Positions 1 to 11,014 are shown, counted from the first letter of the stretch. The stretch is DNA of 64,000 bases from Desulfobacterales bacterium (GCA_024226555.1 JAAELO010000054.1:16241-80240), one strand, 5' to 3'. Program-made: numbers and translations. Notes: generated from the letters alone by a model not told the origin.

Positions 1-3000
1 ATCAATAACAGTATTTGTACCATCACAAGTAGCTTCAAAAACATTTGTTTGAGAAAGATATAAAGAAGATATACCAGTTGTACCAGTATGAGTATATGTG
101 TTAACCCAAGCAGAGTAAGAAACTGGAGCTTCAGTGGATGTTGACCTCTTAAATACTCCAGATAGATAATTTGCTGTGTCAGTATCACTAGTATCAAATA
201 GAAGACCACTAATACCAACTTTGTTTGATGCTATGTTATCCCATACACCAAAAACGTTATATGTATCGTCACCTAATTCAATATTGACAGATGGATAAGC
301 ATCACTTGAAGCTTGTTGTTCGTTCCCAATAGTTGTATCAAAATTCCCTGATGTCCATGTGGTTGGATTATTAAGATCAATTCCACCACCACCACTTGTA
401 GAAACTTCAATAATATGCCACCTATTAGCGGGGAGATCTGTTCCAGCGCGAATAAACGTAGCTTGTTTACCCGTAGTCAAATCGTAAGTGGTAGAGCCTG
501 TGTCAATACCATCTTGATAGAAGTTACCACCACCAGCATCTGTCGAAACCCTGAGCGTACCTGTTGCACCTGCTGTAGTTACATCAACAACTGGTAGATT
601 AGGATCTCCTAATATACTAGGAATAATTTCAGGAAGTGTTGCTAACCCTAAAGGCGTACCAGTTTTAATTTTAAACAAATACTTTGCTGAATATTCAAGA
701 TCATAAGGAGTTGATGTGTAATCATTTACAATAAGATTTATATAATTATCAAACCTTCCTAGAAATTCAACATCACCTTGAAAACAATTATTTTCTGTCC
801 ACGTATTGATTGAATTTAGTAAATCAGGTACTTCTACTTCATTATTTCTACTAAGAGGAACACTACCTAATATAACTATGTTTACACCATCCCAAACATC
901 ACCCACAACTGAACCGACAGTTTGACCTAAACCATTTATAGTGTAAGTACCGTCTACAGGGTAAGAAGCAGGATCAATTATTGGTGATGCTACATATTGA
1001 GTGAATCCAGCATCTAAAACTGGAGTTTCAATAACAGTCGCTGTAATATACTGGTCATCTGAAGGTATGAGTGCTTGACAAAAGTATGCAGATTGACCTG
1101 TGTAACTTAATGATGAACCTAACTCTGATAAAGTTAGTACCAGAATACTATCAATATAAACCTTTTGAACTACGTTAGTACTATCCCATGTAACTGATAC
1201 CCCTATTTCTTTCCCAAGAAATCCAGCATTATCTGTAACATAAGTTGTAGCATCGACACCAATTGAACTTTCAATAGTCCATTGATCAGCAGCACTATTT
1301 ACACAATTTACGCCAAAGTTAAATGTTGTAATAGGTGTTGAGGTTAATGGATTACCATCTGAATAAGCAATATATAAACTTGACGAATTACCATCAGTGT
1401 TAGTCGTGATACTTGTTGGGCTAAAATACCATCCACGCTCAGTTGCATCAGGTGTGACTTCCTCATAATTAAAATCAAGACCACAAATAGCATCAGCAGT
1501 AACCAGAGTATCTGTTAAACTGATTTGTGTTATATTATATCCATTTCCATTATCAATAATGGACATGTTATTCCAATTTGTATCTGGTATTCTTATAGGA
1601 TATAAAATATCTGGAATCCATTCATCTATACCACTACCACCACTTATAGACTCGAAATCTAACCCATCCTCTGTAACATTAACTACTGGAACATACCCAG
1701 CATATGTATCATATGTGTTAGGTGTATCATTAAGATCAAGGAAATCATATACCGGATTAACTGGAGGCTCTTTAAACTCTAGAGCTGTTGCAGTACCATT
1801 AACAACTATAGTATAATTCTCTAGACCAGTGTAATCACTTGGTGTGTCAGTTAGATCAAGGAAAGTTTCAGGAACTGAAATGTTATCAAAAGATATTCCA
1901 TCTTCTGTAGGGTTTACACGTAAGAAGAAATCAGCTTGTGAAGTATAAATGCTAGGTACATCTGTTAAGTCAGTAAATACTAAAGCACCTTGAATTGGAA
2001 GAGTCGTGAATTCAAGACCATCAGTTGCAACATTAACTGTAGCAACTTGACCTACTGTACCAAATGTAGCTGGTGTATCAGTTAAGTCTAAGAATGTTTC
2101 ACCAAATGGTGTTACAAATTCAAGTGCAGTTTCTCCACCATTAACTCTAACACTTTTATTAGCACTACTTGTGAAATTTGCTGGTGTATCAGATAACGCA
2201 ACAAATGTACTTACACCTACAGCACCTGCATATACAATATCAATATCAGTAGCATTCTGTGTGATTGTTAAAGACGCATCTGATGATTGGAATGACTTAA
2301 ATTCTAGATCATTAACGGTTTTTTGTAAAAATACTCCAGCAAAACCACCAACATTAGAAGCTGTAGTATTACCAGAAGCAGAGTTAACTTGAGTTAATGT
2401 TGCAAGATCACTTCCAGCAACAGCATCAACACCAGATATTGGGGAAGTGAATGTTTTAACACCTGCAACTGATTGAGCGCCTGTAGTAGCAACAAAACCT
2501 GAAAAGTCTTGTGCTGCAATTTTAGTATCGACATCATCCATTGTCGCAAGCTCATCACCATTTGCTGTATGAGAGCCTGTGAAAGTGACCGCAGAACTAA
2601 ACTCTACATCACCTGTAGCTGTGTATGTAGAAGCTGCTGTTAAGAATGAAGACGTATCAACAGCATCAACAAGAGCTGATCCGTTATAACGAACCTCAAT
2701 ATCAGATTCATTTTCTACTCTAAATTGGAAATTCAATAAGACAGGCACATATACCCAATTTACTTCAAAATCCGACCAGATAGCTATTGTATTTGTGTTA
2801 GTTGACCATACACCTGTAGCTCCAATAGGTACATAGTACCTATCACCATCAACTGGTGAAACTGCTGGCGTTGTAGTAGTACGACTTATAACAGATTTAC
2901 GGATAACACCACCTAGTGTTACCATGTTTAAATCCATACCTACATTCCAGCCATCTTCTCCAAGATTCCATCCGTAGTACAAGCCTAAGTTTGTTTCATT

Positions 3001-3011
3001 TGAAGCTGTCA
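1..3011 (-). CDS. Tail fibre protein with DUF2793-like N-terminus (partial, runs off left edge)
   Basis: Open frame of at least 1003 codons starting at ATG 3011 and still open at the window edge, so it is absent from the ORF track. The first ~110 residues (GLYYGWNLGEDGW, later VSPVDGDRYYVP) match the DUF2793 type seen at the start of phage tail/fibre proteins. Around residues 250-450 there are five tandem ~35-aa repeats built on FLDLTDTPS...VNVTEDGLEF, typical of extended fibre shafts. It is the last gene of the late operon, after another fibre gene, so a role in host receptor binding is inferred. The C-terminal receptor-binding tip is not in the window. Confidence 0.85.
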
Positions 3012-3018
3012 TTATTTG

Positions 3019-4578
3019 TTATCCTTCACCTATGGCTATAAATTGCATTCCATTACTGGGACTTCCATCACTTGAAAGAGCAATGGAAAAACCGCCAGAT
3101 GTTCTCGATGAATTATATATTTCTTGAAATCTCGTTGCGCCTCCATGCCCGTCATTAAGTGGCGTTGCTACAACTGTGTAATTAGCATTACTAAATTGCC
3201 TAAATCCTCCGAGAGATAAATCAACTGAAACTTCTCTGCCTCCCGACTTTGGGCTAGAGTCAACATACCTTCCAAAATTGATGACGAGGCCACCTATCTT
3301 AAAACTACGTGCTTTAATATTATATGTTCTAGATAAGATAGTTTTAGTGTGAGAATCTTTTTCAAGAAGTCCACCTAACAATGCTGCTGTTATCCCTGCA
3401 TTAGCCCCTATACCATCTTCTAATTGTAAAGCTGAAGCTAGTAAGAATCCTCCAACGCTTGAAGTTGATGCATCAGGTATTAGACCACTGTTTATTTTAC
3501 CACCATCCATAAGATCAACACTATTAATGGTAGTAGCTGTTGGTAATGCAGCAGATGTATCAACATTGATATTCTGAATGTATCCATCTGTCCATTGACG
3601 GGAAGCATCACCTAACCATGCATCTGTTGCTTGAACACCACCTGCACTGTTTATAGTAGCTGGTATTAATGCTGTTTGTGTTCCTACTAAAGTAAATGCT
3701 TGTACACCACCACCCCAAAGATATGAATTTATATTTGCTGTGTTATTTAATACACCAAAGAATCCACCACCAATGTACTTATTTGCACTAACAGTACTTG
3801 TAAATGTAGCCGCAGTACCATTTAGATTTGTACTACCAACTTCAACCGTTGAGCCTGAGTAGGCTGTTATTTTATTAACAATAATCCCAGCACTAGCAGA
3901 AAATGAGTTAGTTCCTGTGAATGTTTGGGTATTAGCTAAGAAGACATCACCACTAACACCACTGAATTCCCATCTTGAGTCAAGAGTTGATATATCCACT
4001 TTTTTCAATGTACCACTGTCAGATATGTACATATAATCTGATGTATCAATTGTTCCTATTGTACTGAGCGCACCAACATCAAACATCTCTGATCGTAGAT
4101 TAGCTGTAGTGATTCTCTTATTATCAGATACTGAAACATCATAAAAATTAAAAAGATCACCAGTAGCTAATATAGTTTCTGGTGTTAGAATAGAAAAATC
4201 ATTTACAGTTGCTCTGACATAAGATAGTGGTACTTCAGATAAGGTTGTATCTGTATCATCTCTGAAGATAATATTATCTGTTATATCAATTGCAACTTTG
4301 TCAGTATAGAAACCATCAGTTTGAAAAAGTAATCCTACATTAGCTAGAGATACCTTTTTATTATTATCTATATTAGAGTCAATTGCCTCAACCAGAAAAT
4401 ACGAACTTAAAGGTGTCGAGTCTTCTGTTAGACTAGCTATTTCAGCCTTACCAAACTCAGCACTCATGTCATCTATCGTAACTTTTTTGTCAACAGATGA
4501 TTGACTTAAATGAAGTAAATCAGCACCATCAACTGGTAAACTTGCATCAGGAAGATTTGCTATATTAATATCGGCCAT
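3019..4578 (-). CDS. Tail fibre protein with gp53-like C-terminal domain
   Basis: 519 aa. The N-terminus (ADINIANLPDASLPVDGADL) is a typical fibre attachment start; the middle has repetitive beta-rich segments; the last ~85 residues (GRYVDSSPKSGG... NYTVVATPLND...) resemble the C-terminal head domain of gp53-like putative tail fibres. Start overlaps the stop of the upstream gene (shared base 4578), showing translational coupling. Inferred to be a side/tip fibre that contacts the host surface. Confidence 0.8.
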   Translation of the reverse strand: MADINIANLPDASLPVDGADLLHLSQSSVDKKVTIDDMSAEFGKAEIASLTEDSTPLSSYFLVEAIDSNIDNNKKVSLANVGLLFQTDGFYTDKVAIDITDNIIFRDDTDTTLSEVPLSYVRATVNDFSILTPETILATGDLFNFYDVSVSDNKRITTANLRSEMFDVGALSTIGTIDTSDYMYISDSGTLKKVDISTLDSRWEFSGVSGDVFLANTQTFTGTNSFSASAGIIVNKITAYSGSTVEVGSTNLNGTAATFTSTVSANKYIGGGFFGVLNNTANINSYLWGGGVQAFTLVGTQTALIPATINSAGGVQATDAWLGDASRQWTDGYIQNINVDTSAALPTATTINSVDLMDGGKINSGLIPDASTSSVGGFLLASALQLEDGIGANAGITAALLGGLLEKDSHTKTILSRTYNIKARSFKIGGLVINFGRYVDSSPKSGGREVSVDLSLGGFRQFSNANYTVVATPLNDGHGGATRFQEIYNSSRTSGGFSIALSSDGSPSNGMQFIAIGEG

Positions 4579-4958
4579 TATATATTAACCTCAGAGGTTT
4601 TCTTGAAAACGTAAACATCTTGTCCTGCAATTGTGTCAGTTGGATCAGAAGCACCACCATCAATAAATTCCCAAGTGCCACCTAACTGTGTACTTATCGC
4701 TGCTTCTAATGTTCCTACCGTTTGACCTGAATCAACAATAAAGTAGACATCATCAACTTGATATTGCTCGTCAAAGAATTGAATCCATTCTCGTATTTTG
4801 TTAAATAAATAATTAATATCTTGGCGAAGCGTGTTTTTATTTGCCGCTTGTCCAATCTCTTGTTTTTCTACTGAAGGCAACTCTTTGTTATTACTTCCAC
4901 TAACAGGATCTACTATGTCATTCGTTGCCCAAAAAGGGTAATCTTCTGGCCTACTCAT
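4578..4958 (-). CDS. Small tail protein between baseplate and fibre genes
   Basis: 126 aa, overlapping both neighbours by one base. N-terminal half is polar (PEDYPFWATNDIVDP, a motif seen in phage fibre-associated proteins), with a helical stretch NYLFNKIREWIQFFDEQ. The C-terminus (LGGTWEF...VYVFKKT) resembles the C-terminus of the next upstream gene (FGGTWAS...TYIFKRT), suggesting a shared small domain, probably for trimer capping or fibre docking. Function beyond tail structure is unknown. Confidence 0.7.
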   Translation of the reverse strand: MSRPEDYPFWATNDIVDPVSGSNNKELPSVEKQEIGQAANKNTLRQDINYLFNKIREWIQFFDEQYQVDDVYFIVDSGQTVGTLEAAISTQLGGTWEFIDGGASDPTDTIAGQDVYVFKKTSEVNI

Positions 4959-6076
4959 TAGGCTGTCCTCTTAAATATGTATGTAGTTACTCCACCGAAA
5001 GTATCTGAACCTACTGAAGCCCACGTTCCACCAAATCTTGTGTCGTAGTCTGCTGCTGTTTGTGTTACATCTACTGTCATACGAATAGCATCAACTAACG
5101 CTCTATCAGAAACTAAACTTAACCAACTATCAATTAAAGCCATTGCCCAATTGAAAAATTGTCTTGGTATAGGTTGTTTGTTGTTTATTCCACTATCTTT
5201 ATATTGTTGAATTGGTTCTAGTTTATTTGTTGATTGAGTTAAAGGATCAAGTATTGCTATACCATTACCACCAACACCACCAGCCCAAGGAACAAAACCA
5301 TTTCCCCCGCTTGTTATTAATGAATTATCTGTTGTAGTAGTTTCAACTAACCAACTATACTCAGCTGCTGTACCACCATAAATTCCACCATAATTTAATC
5401 CATAACCAGAAACCTGATCACCATCAACAGTATTATCTACAAACGAACCTCGCAGATTACCATCATCAATAGAACCCAATAAAACATTAGCAACAATATC
5501 ATTCAGATTATTATCAATAATTTGATTGCTTTCATTATCAAAGAGATTTACATCACCAAATACAAGTTCTGCATCACTAGCAAGCCAAGCAAAACCAGCC
5601 GGATCAAACATTAAGCCTACAAACTCGATAGATGCTGCTGCTGCATCTAACATATACGATGGAGCTGTTAAATCAGTATCAGATCCACCTACAGATAAAA
5701 GAGCTACTGATAAAGGGTAGTGTTCATAAAAAGTTACATAACTAGATCCAGAAATCGTTGCAAATAAATCTATCAGTTGATCTGGAGTTCCACTGCCACT
5801 TGCCGATGATATACGTGATAAAATTGCTGCCCTGTATTCTGTGTCTGATCTTGCTGCCCTTTGTTCATCAAAGTAGCCACCAATAATGTCTAACTGAGCG
5901 CCTATAGCTGTACATATATTGAAACCATCTCTAACATCTATAGCGCATTGCTCAGATACATTCAATGGTGTTAACCATGACTCTAAAACACCTCTTAGGA
6001 TTGGCTTGTTATCCCATTGACCCGGTAGAAGTTCCAATCCTGCTTCAACGTGATCAATTTGAGTTATCTCAACCAT
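4958..6076 (-). CDS. Baseplate protein, gp48/DUF2612-like, with extended C-terminus
   Basis: 372 aa. Residues ~1-170 (LLPGQWDNKPILRGVLESW ... LDIIGGYFDEQRAARSDTEYRAAI) have the pattern of the gp48/DUF2612 baseplate wedge family that follows baseplate J. Residues ~190-290 are Gly/Asn/Asp-rich and fibre-like; the final 40 residues carry the GGTW...YIFKRT motif shared with the downstream gene. Position directly after the baseplate J gene supports a role joining baseplate to fibres. Confidence 0.75.
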   Translation of the reverse strand: MVEITQIDHVEAGLELLPGQWDNKPILRGVLESWLTPLNVSEQCAIDVRDGFNICTAIGAQLDIIGGYFDEQRAARSDTEYRAAILSRISSASGSGTPDQLIDLFATISGSSYVTFYEHYPLSVALLSVGGSDTDLTAPSYMLDAAAASIEFVGLMFDPAGFAWLASDAELVFGDVNLFDNESNQIIDNNLNDIVANVLLGSIDDGNLRGSFVDNTVDGDQVSGYGLNYGGIYGGTAAEYSWLVETTTTDNSLITSGGNGFVPWAGGVGGNGIAILDPLTQSTNKLEPIQQYKDSGINNKQPIPRQFFNWAMALIDSWLSLVSDRALVDAIRMTVDVTQTAADYDTRFGGTWASVGSDTFGGVTTYIFKRTA

Positions 6077-6086
6077 AACTAACCTA

Positions 6087-7838
6087 CTATGTTTGGTTTG
6101 TAACTGTTGTTAAAGCGTCACTAAAGAAAGCTTCTTCGTCAATAGCAATAACAACTGCGTCTGATGGATTGCTTGAAAGCTCACCATTAATATCAACCAA
6201 CACTTCTTTAAGCCCCTTAACTGCACAATAAACAACACTTTCAAACTCAGATGGTATAACATCCTCACCTGCTCCAAGTGCGTTACCAAACTCTACAACA
6301 GCAGTTGTAATTGCTGCATAAGCTTCTGCATCAGTTTCAGGATATAATGTGTCATCAAATACTTTATATGTTATAGCTGTTGTCATATCTATACTGGTTG
6401 GTCTGTTGAAGCTAATAGTTTGAGTATCACCATTAATATCAATCGCATCACCTTCATTATAAGTACCACCTGCTAATGCCCAAACCTCAACACCTGCTGG
6501 TTTTGTATCCCAGATTGATTGAGCAACATTATCGTTAGTACCACCTGCAACAACTATATGTACAGAGCCACCATTTTGAGTTGTTGATGCAGCACATATA
6601 TAATCACCAGATCCGTTATAACACTCGCTAACATTCTTTTCGGTTATTGTTACGGAAGAAACACCATCAACAGCTAAAAGGCTAGAAGTCATATTATCTA
6701 GAGTTGCTGTACCACCTGCCGTTTTAAAGTTGATTGCACGACTTCTTAATTCTTGATCTGTTTCTTGTTCTCTTCCTATTACAAGGGCAGTAGGATTGAA
6801 AACAGAAGTCCAACCACCTGCTGGTGAAAGAATAGTAATAACACTGTATGCAGGAGCTGGCAGAATACCTGTATTAACACCTGTGACATTTCCTGCACTG
6901 GTAGCCTCTGTAAAAGACATATTCAAATCTACAGAAGCAGTTATGTCAGTGGATTCAATCACTGAAACTGTTGCTGTACCATCTAAATTATCTTCAGCAG
7001 TGTAGTTAACTCCATACAGAATATTTTGTAATGACATGAGAGTTGGTTCAGAAATTACAACACTCTTTGTTGTTATGTCAGAAACTACAGATGTAGAGAG
7101 AGTTACTGTGCCATCCATATTATCAGTTGCATCAACTCCATGAGATCCTGAGTTAGCTTGAATAGCTACTTGAAGTCCTGCTGTTATCTCTAAACTTGTT
7201 GCACTTGCATCTGAAGTATAATCATTGTTAACACCTGCAATTACAACTCTATATAAAGTTGAATCATCTATACTATCAACGATAAGTGTTACTGTTGTTA
7301 CAGCTTTAACTAAACCCGCAATAATTTCTAAATTAGTTGCAGATCCATCAGAAGTATATTCAAATGCTACACCCTGAACTGTGAGAGTATATAATGTAGT
7401 ATCAAGTACATTTAAAACATTGAATGTACAGTCTCTACAAGAGTTTCTTGAAATCTGTAAAGATAAATCAAGGGTATAGTTTTCTTTAGAAGATATGTTT
7501 TGAACTCGTGAACCTGCTGGAACAAGAGTGCCATCTACACCTCTAAAATAACATTCACCTGCTGTTGCAGCAGCTCCTTGTCTATAAACTCCTAGCCAAG
7601 AAACATTATCATCTAACGCTTTTCCTTCTGCATTAAATATACTACGCTGATCATAAATATCTTGTGTGAGTTCATTTACCAGAGCAATCTGAGCTGCCAT
7701 TATCTGGTTTGTTTGCCCCAAAGCTGTATCATCATCGACATCAATTTGTGAGCTAACATTTTCCTGTTCAGCAGTTATGATAGCATCTAAAACTTCTTCA
7801 TAAGTCGGTACTGTTAATCCATTTACAGTTAAAGCCAT
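6087..7838 (-). CDS. Baseplate J-like protein
   Basis: 583 aa. The N-terminus (LTVNGLTVPTYEEVLDAI... QIDVDDDTALGQTNQIMA) and C-terminal region (TEKNVSECYNGSG ... GGSVHIVVAGG, then a fold with VIPSEFESVVYCAVKGLKEV) match baseplate J / Mu gp47. Between them (~residues 120-310) are two copies of a ~75-aa repeat (YTLTVQGVAFEYTSDGSATNLEIIAGL and YRVVIAGVNNDYTSDASATSLEITAGL), an insertion relative to the family. Stop-start overlap with the gp25-like gene upstream. Confidence 0.88.
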   Translation of the reverse strand: MALTVNGLTVPTYEEVLDAIITAEQENVSSQIDVDDDTALGQTNQIMAAQIALVNELTQDIYDQRSIFNAEGKALDDNVSWLGVYRQGAAATAGECYFRGVDGTLVPAGSRVQNISSKENYTLDLSLQISRNSCRDCTFNVLNVLDTTLYTLTVQGVAFEYTSDGSATNLEIIAGLVKAVTTVTLIVDSIDDSTLYRVVIAGVNNDYTSDASATSLEITAGLQVAIQANSGSHGVDATDNMDGTVTLSTSVVSDITTKSVVISEPTLMSLQNILYGVNYTAEDNLDGTATVSVIESTDITASVDLNMSFTEATSAGNVTGVNTGILPAPAYSVITILSPAGGWTSVFNPTALVIGREQETDQELRSRAINFKTAGGTATLDNMTSSLLAVDGVSSVTITEKNVSECYNGSGDYICAASTTQNGGSVHIVVAGGTNDNVAQSIWDTKPAGVEVWALAGGTYNEGDAIDINGDTQTISFNRPTSIDMTTAITYKVFDDTLYPETDAEAYAAITTAVVEFGNALGAGEDVIPSEFESVVYCAVKGLKEVLVDINGELSSNPSDAVVIAIDEEAFFSDALTTVTNQT

Positions 7839-8203
7839 TATAGGGTTACCTCAATATTAACTATCTCGCCTGTGTCAGAAGTTATTGAGAATTCTAACGT
7901 GTATTCTCTTGTGTATTTATCTAATGAAGAAGCATATCTATTTATATTAGTCACACCTTCTGTGTTTCTAATTGTTTGTTTAAATGCAGCATCTGCTGCT
8001 GCTTTTGTATTTTTACCGTATATGCTCTCAAAATATGCAACACCATAAGTTGTATCTGTAAACCACTCACCAAAAACCATTAAAAGATTTATAACTAGAC
8101 GTTGACGTACAAGCTCTTCGTGTGTGTCACATAATCTCATTGTGGTATTATTTTCTAAGTCCCAATCATCAGTGACAGGACTCATATAGAAATCTTGTGC
8201 CAT
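7838..8203 (-). CDS. Baseplate wedge protein, gp25/gp46-like
   Basis: I place the start at MAQDFYMSP (8203) behind AAGGAT, not at the longer frame in the ORF track. 121 aa; contains TTMRLCDTHEELVRQRLVINLLMVFGEWF, the lysozyme-related gp25/Mu gp46 pattern, and the context gp25-like then baseplate J is the canonical order. Builds the baseplate wedge. Confidence 0.82.
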   Translation of the reverse strand: MAQDFYMSPVTDDWDLENNTTMRLCDTHEELVRQRLVINLLMVFGEWFTDTTYGVAYFESIYGKNTKAAADAAFKQTIRNTEGVTNINRYASSLDKYTREYTLEFSITSDTGEIVNIEVTL

Positions 8204-8214
8204 TGCTAAATCCT

Positions 8215-9018
8215 TTAAGCTGGTGCAGTTGTTGTAGAAGATGCACCTGTACATGGGCCTGATACGCTGTCGAGTATTGCACCTGCTGGAGCGCCAATAC
8301 CTGCATTATGTACGTGAGTGTTATATGCAAGGAGAAGAGCATCTAAATCAGCACCACTTGCTGTTACAACATTACCAGTAGCAGCATCAATAGTTGCACC
8401 ATTAATATCAACATCACCACTAACAGCCATTGTTATATTTCCAGAGGCATTAGTAATGTCAATAGCTCCTGTATTTAGAGCTTCAATACTTGCATTAGCA
8501 TTGACTAAACTAATGTCACCAGTAGTTTCAAGTGTTAAAGTTGCATTCTCAGTTGTAACTTCAACATCACCATTTTCTTTGATGGTTATCTCAGAACCTT
8601 TATATTTGATTTCTAAATCTGTTGGGTTTGGTGAAGGGTGATTGTTGTCCCTAAACACACCAACCAAACAATAACCATCTGAAATATTATGTAATCTTGA
8701 ATCGTATGGATCAACCGTACCCTCTTCTGATAACTGAAACTCAACTATTGATCTCATTGAAAATACTATTAGAACGTCATCATCAACAGCTACAGGAAAA
8801 GTGATTATAGAACCACCACCTGAAGGCCAGATGACAGGTATATCCTGTAAGATAGGAAGAGTTGTACCATCAGGATTATTAAGTGCTGGCTGTACCGAGA
8901 TGGTATTCTCAGACTCCAATAAACTCACATCAACAACAGTTGCAGGAATAGCAGTAAATAATTCTGCTTGTTCAAGTTCTATGTACTGAAGTATAAGATC
9001 TGAAAGAGTAGTTGACAT
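8215..9018 (-). CDS. Baseplate central spike, Gp138/Mu gp45-like
   Basis: Start chosen at MSTTLSDL (9018), whose ATG overlaps the stop of the hub gene (TAATG); the ORF track start lies inside the hub gene. 267 aa. An N-terminal OB-like region (IPATVVDVS... ISVQPALN... IPVIWPSGGG) matches the Gp138 N-terminal domain; it is followed by a repetitive beta-helix stretch (ENGDVEVTTENATLTLETTGD...), and a C-terminal THVHNAGIGAP motif (HxH, likely metal-binding tip). It is predicted to puncture the outer membrane. Confidence 0.85.
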   Translation of the reverse strand: MSTTLSDLILQYIELEQAELFTAIPATVVDVSLLESENTISVQPALNNPDGTTLPILQDIPVIWPSGGGSIITFPVAVDDDVLIVFSMRSIVEFQLSEEGTVDPYDSRLHNISDGYCLVGVFRDNNHPSPNPTDLEIKYKGSEITIKENGDVEVTTENATLTLETTGDISLVNANASIEALNTGAIDITNASGNITMAVSGDVDINGATIDAATGNVVTASGADLDALLLAYNTHVHNAGIGAPAGAILDSVSGPCTGASSTTTAPA

Positions 9019-10007
9019 TAGCCACGAGTCTCTATGATGGTGTCCCAAGCTGCCCCTTCATAGGAAAGCTTATGTATAACTGATGTAACTGCATAAGCAC
9101 CTAAGTAACTATTAAACTCTTCTGTACTTGGGTTAGCGCCTGTTGTTGCTACTACTTTTACATAGGCTTCGCGGTTTATATTTCCATTTAAATTTATAGT
9201 GAAAGCAACACCTTGTTTTTTTGTTTTGTCTTGAACTTGATCTTTGTTGGTAATATCATCTAAAAATTCTATGTTCCCTTTCAGATTTTCTTGTTCTACC
9301 TGTAAAGCTCTAACCATTTCAACATCATTTGGATTCAATGGCTCTACATATATATCACCACCCATCACATACCACCTATGCCCTGTATGAGAGCATAATG
9401 TTTCCATTGACTTACTGAGCTTTCCACTAACACTATAAGCTTTACCAAACTGAGTATTTTTAGCGGTTTCAGTTATTTGAATTCTACCAACAGGAACACC
9501 GTACTGTGCAAATACACCTAGTAGTTTATTTATTCCATCTTCATATGTAAGAGTCTTAGCAAATGTTTCTGAGTAACTAATAGTTTTTTTTACATCATGC
9601 GCTTCACTGCAAAGTAGTTTAAGCACTCTGTTATTACCAGAACGTTCAATCCATGATTTGGTTATGATAGTTGCACAAATTATAGGAAGCTGTGCATCAG
9701 TGTTATAACCCGCTTTCAATAGCAAAGCATTCCCTGTCTTTATCTTACTCTCAGTGTCAGGTGCAGGATTAAATATACTTATATTTTGACTTACAGTTTT
9801 GTTACCCTTACCCTCTTTTGGGTAATTTATTTGTGCTTCAAAATGATGATCAGTTAAAAGAATGAAATCACCTTGAGCTGGTACTGTTTTTGTATCAGCT
9901 TCTGGTTTAGTTCCATCTTTCTTTGTAGCATCGGTTTCTTTTTTAACTTCAACAAGTTCAGGAATAAAACCTATGTACATTTCATATTTTCTAGAAAGAG
10001 CTTCCAT
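9018..10007 (-). CDS. Baseplate hub protein
   Basis: 329 aa lying between the plug and spike genes, the position of the hub (gpD/gp27-like) in myoviruses. It has a Lys/Glu/Thr-rich insert (KKETDATKKDGTKPEADTK) and a domain with GKLSKSMETLCSHTGHRWYVMGGDIYVEP, the LysM-adjacent hub pattern. Assignment rests on context plus these motifs. The spike sits on its end. Confidence 0.72.
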   Translation of the reverse strand: MEALSRKYEMYIGFIPELVEVKKETDATKKDGTKPEADTKTVPAQGDFILLTDHHFEAQINYPKEGKGNKTVSQNISIFNPAPDTESKIKTGNALLLKAGYNTDAQLPIICATIITKSWIERSGNNRVLKLLCSEAHDVKKTISYSETFAKTLTYEDGINKLLGVFAQYGVPVGRIQITETAKNTQFGKAYSVSGKLSKSMETLCSHTGHRWYVMGGDIYVEPLNPNDVEMVRALQVEQENLKGNIEFLDDITNKDQVQDKTKKQGVAFTINLNGNINREAYVKVVATTGANPSTEEFNSYLGAYAVTSVIHKLSYEGAAWDTIIETRG

Positions 10008-10342
10008 TATGGACGTTCCACTTCATCTGATGTGAAATAGATTAATGAATAGTCTTTACTGATTCCAAAGTTACCAAGTGTTGCAAAGTCTTCCGCGTCT
10101 TGTTGAAGTTGTGATACAAACAACAAACCTTGAGGTGCATCTACATTTGGGTAGTTGAAATTTGGGGTACTAAACTCAAGAAGTCTCATTCCCATAACAA
10201 GCTCAGTACCATCTTCTTCTAATATATTAAGAAAAAAACGCTTGTTACGACTATTAAACCTATATTGAAAAATATAAGTAACACCTTCTAACGTAATATT
10301 AGTGTCACTATTTCCATTCTGTGATACTGGAATCTGTAGCAT
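10007..10342 (-). CDS. Baseplate plug protein (Pam3 plug-like)
   Basis: 111 aa. YIFQYRFNSRNKRFFLNILEEDGTEL with an Asp/Glu-rich context and a C-terminal DDYSL-like segment resembles the plug protein described for the cyanophage Pam3 baseplate (Pam3 gp18 family). It lies between Dit-like and hub genes, as expected. Overlaps the hub start by one base. Confidence 0.72.
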   Translation of the reverse strand: MLQIPVSQNGNSDTNITLEGVTYIFQYRFNSRNKRFFLNILEEDGTELVMGMRLLEFSTPNFNYPNVDAPQGLLFVSQLQQDAEDFATLGNFGISKDYSLIYFTSDEVERP

Positions 10343-10354
10343 CTTATACCTTGT

Positions 10355-11002
10355 TTATGGTTGTAGAATAGATACATCAATGACTGTTCCTTTAGCGTTT
10401 AAATCACCGCTAAGGGCAACACCATCAATTGTCTTTACTGCTTGAGAGTCATCAAGACCAGATGTACCACCAGAATCTTCCTTATTCTTTGCAGTCAAAT
10501 GTTTAAAATCATCTTTAGGTGCATCAACAGTTAAGGCTCTAGATGCAAATCTAATTTCTTGAAGAGTAATATCAACTTCCCAAGATTTACCAAGTGAGGC
10601 ATCTTTGCTAATATCAAATTTCGTTAGTATTGCTTTTTGTATTCCACTAATTTTTCCATCATCATTGCCAGAAAAAGATACTGTGAAAACTGTTTTCTTA
10701 AATTGTAAATCCCTTAAATCTTTTATATATTCTTCAAGCTTTTTTGGTACATCCGGGTTTTTTCCAGAAATTAAATTTAATGCGCTTGTTATAGATACTG
10801 TTTTTGATTGTGCGACATCAGTAAGAACACCTCTAAAAGATACAGAGGCTGGATTCATAACTACATTGTCACTAACAGAAGAACCTGTTTCTATTGGGTA
10901 GTTTGTAACTGTTGATGAAAAGCTAACGTTGATATTTGTAGTAGCATGAAGCTCATACTTTTTTTCTGGTTCTCCGAAAGGAGTTAAATAGAAACTAGCC
11001 AT
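10355..11002 (-). CDS. Dit-like distal tail protein
   Basis: 215 aa. The N-terminus LTPFGEPEKKYELHATTNINVSFSSTVTNYPIETGSSVSDNV (read in parts) is the Dit-like/gp48 N-terminal beta-sandwich pattern. It follows the tape-measure gene directly, the standard position for the protein ring at the tube end that nucleates the baseplate. Confidence 0.75.
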   Translation of the reverse strand: MASFYLTPFGEPEKKYELHATTNINVSFSSTVTNYPIETGSSVSDNVVMNPASVSFRGVLTDVAQSKTVSITSALNLISGKNPDVPKKLEEYIKDLRDLQFKKTVFTVSFSGNDDGKISGIQKAILTKFDISKDASLGKSWEVDITLQEIRFASRALTVDAPKDDFKHLTAKNKEDSGGTSGLDDSQAVKTIDGVALSGDLNAKGTVIDVSILQP

Positions 11003-11014
11003 AACTATCCACTT

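Noticed and set aside
415-2392. Plus-strand ORFs within the left fibre gene
   Set aside because: All lie opposite the long open fibre frame; Thr/Ser/Val-rich composition is the complement of the fibre repeats.
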